DNA from: JAZQQB01 sp045628865
GTDB lineage: Bacteria > Bacillota > Clostridia > Lachnospirales > Lachnospiraceae
Assembly: GCA_045628865.1 (NCBI GenBank)
Contig: JAZQQB010000056.1
Coordinates: 1 to 14,447, forward strand
DNA length: 14,447 nucleotides
Direction of reading: 5' to 3'
Below, in pieces: positions 13,479-14,447 of this stretch; positions within the stretch are counted from its first letter, which is position 1, and the number at the start of each line of letters is the position of its first letter. Below the pieces are notes generated by a model. It saw only the letters and a list, made by a program, of their open reading frames with translations. It did not search any database and was not told the DNA's origin. A program made the translations under genes and the position numbers.

Positions 13479-14447
13479 ATGAATAAGTGGGTTTATATGT
13501 TTAGCGAAGGCGACATGACAATGAGAAACCTTCTCGGTGGTAAAGGTGCTAACCTTGCTGAAATGACAAGTATTGGTCTTCCAGTACCACAGGGCTTCAC
13601 AATTACAACAGAAGCTTGTACACAGTACTATGAGGATGGTCGTAAGATCAATGACGAAATCATGGCTCAGGCTATGGAAGGTGTTAAGAAGATGGAAGAG
13701 ATCAACGGAAAGAAATTCGGCGATCTTAAGAATCCATTACTCGTATCTGTTCGTTCAGGTGCTAGAGCATCTATGCCAGGTATGATGGATACAATCTTAA
13801 ACTTAGGTTTAAATGACGAAGTAGTAGCAGCTATGATCGCTGGTAACCCAGATCCAGCTTTCGAGCGTTTCGTATATGATTCTTACAGACGTTTCATTCA
13901 GATGTTCTCTGACGTTGTAATGGAAGTTGGTAAGAAATACTTCGAGCAGTTGATCGATGCTATGAAAGAGAAGAAAGGTGTTCAGTTCGACGTTGACTTA
14001 ACTGCAGCTGATTTGAAAGAATTAGCAGAACAGTTCAAGGCTGAGTACAAGAACCAGTTAGGAACAGACTTCCCTTCAGATCCTGTAGAACAGTTAAAGC
14101 TTGCTATTGAAGCTGTATTCCGTTCATGGGATAACCCACGTGCTAACGTTTACAGAAGAGATAACGATATCCCATATTCTTGGGGAACTGCTGTTAACGT
14201 AATGCCAATGGTATTCGGTAACTTAAATAACCAGTCTGGTACAGGTGTTGCATTTACTCGTGACCCAGCTACTGGAGAAAATAAATTAATGGGTGAGTTC
14301 TTAATTAACGCTCAGGGTGAAGACGTAGTTGCTGGTGTTCGTACACCAATGCCAATCGCTCAGATGGAAAAAGAATTCCCAGAAGCATACGCTGAATTCA
14401 TCAAAGTATGTGAAACTCTTGAAAACCATTATCATGATATGCAGGAT
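13479..14447 (+). CDS. ppdK: Pyruvate, phosphate dikinase (N-terminal part; runs off the window)
   Basis: PPDK interconverts pyruvate, ATP and phosphate with PEP, AMP and pyrophosphate; in anaerobes it often works in glycolysis, where it yields ATP from AMP and PPi. The 323 visible residues are the nucleotide-binding (ATP-grasp) domain: GGKGANLAEM (20-29), LPVPQGFTIT (34-43), VSVRSGARASMPGMMDTILNLG (89-110), PYSWGTAVNVMPMVFGN and NNQSGTGVAFTRDPATGE. The SVRSGARASMPGM form with GMMDTILNLG identifies PPDK rather than PEP synthase. The central phospho-histidine domain and the PEP/pyruvate domain lie beyond the window. The start has AAGGAG (13464-13469) nine bases upstream. Codon choice (TTC, AAC, CCA) is that of a highly expressed gene, unlike the neighbouring MATE and araC genes. 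Confidence 0.97.
   Translation, partial: MNKWVYMFSEGDMTMRNLLGGKGANLAEMTSIGLPVPQGFTITTEACTQYYEDGRKINDEIMAQAMEGVKKMEEINGKKFGDLKNPLLVSVRSGARASMPGMMDTILNLGLNDEVVAAMIAGNPDPAFERFVYDSYRRFIQMFSDVVMEVGKKYFEQLIDAMKEKKGVQFDVDLTAADLKELAEQFKAEYKNQLGTDFPSDPVEQLKLAIEAVFRSWDNPRANVYRRDNDIPYSWGTAVNVMPMVFGNLNNQSGTGVAFTRDPATGENKLMGEFLINAQGEDVVAGVRTPMPIAQMEKEFPEAYAEFIKVCETLENHYHDMQD

Noticed and set aside
1..14447. CRISPR arrays, tRNA or rRNA genes, transposases, phage genes
   Set aside because: No regularly spaced repeats, cloverleaf sequences, rRNA stretches or mobile-element proteins were found on either strand.

Overview
The window looks like chromosomal DNA of a low-GC, strictly anaerobic Clostridia species, most likely Lachnospiraceae. 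The basis is an oxygen-sensitive 2-hydroxyacyl-CoA dehydratase-type activase, a PreP-like M16C peptidase, an alpha2-type glycyl-tRNA synthetase and pyruvate phosphate dikinase, all with Gram-positive Shine-Dalgarno sequences and sigma-A-type promoters. The order era - recO - glyS - ppdK is a familiar Firmicutes core arrangement. No tRNA, rRNA, CRISPR array or transposase gene was seen.

Layout. (1) 1-1058, minus: the N-terminal part of a large activase with two ASKHA domains, with its own promoter divergent from the next unit. (2) 1175-8133, plus: one promoter (TTGCCT-17 bp-TAGAAT, extended -10) followed by six closely spaced genes with no terminator between them: a rhomboid-fold membrane protein with a C-terminal zinc finger, a sigma-factor-like protein that seems to have lost its promoter-melting region, an overlapping small unknown gene, the M16C peptidase, era and recO. 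(3) 8182-10400, plus: a second promoter, a 5' leader with nested inverted repeats, a small lipoprotein, and glyS 14 bp downstream, closed by a strong terminator. glyS carries an in-frame TGA exactly where the fourth cysteine of a CxxC...CxxC site is expected. (4) 10408-13074: a divergent araC-type regulator / MATE exporter pair, with several inverted repeats between them. (5) 13075-13478: a 404-bp AT-rich stretch with a CcpA-site-like palindrome, a probable promoter and a leader with two mutually exclusive small hairpins, leading into ppdK (13479 to the window end).

How the parts relate. Units 2, 3 and 5 are mostly housekeeping genes: ribosome assembly and cell-cycle GTPase Era, recombination mediator RecO, tRNA charging by GlyRS, and PEP/pyruvate interconversion by PPDK. 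glyS and ppdK visibly prefer C-ending codons such as TTC and AAC more than their neighbours, as expected of highly expressed genes. The araC-MATE pair looks like an accessory module placed between glyS and ppdK. A roughly 45-bp three-block motif occurs at both ends of the MATE segment in inverted orientation; one copy forms a hairpin that holds the araC Shine-Dalgarno sequence.

The observations most worth a second look are the TGA codon in glyS, the sigma-like protein without a recognisable DNA-melting region, and the inverted motif pair around the MATE gene.
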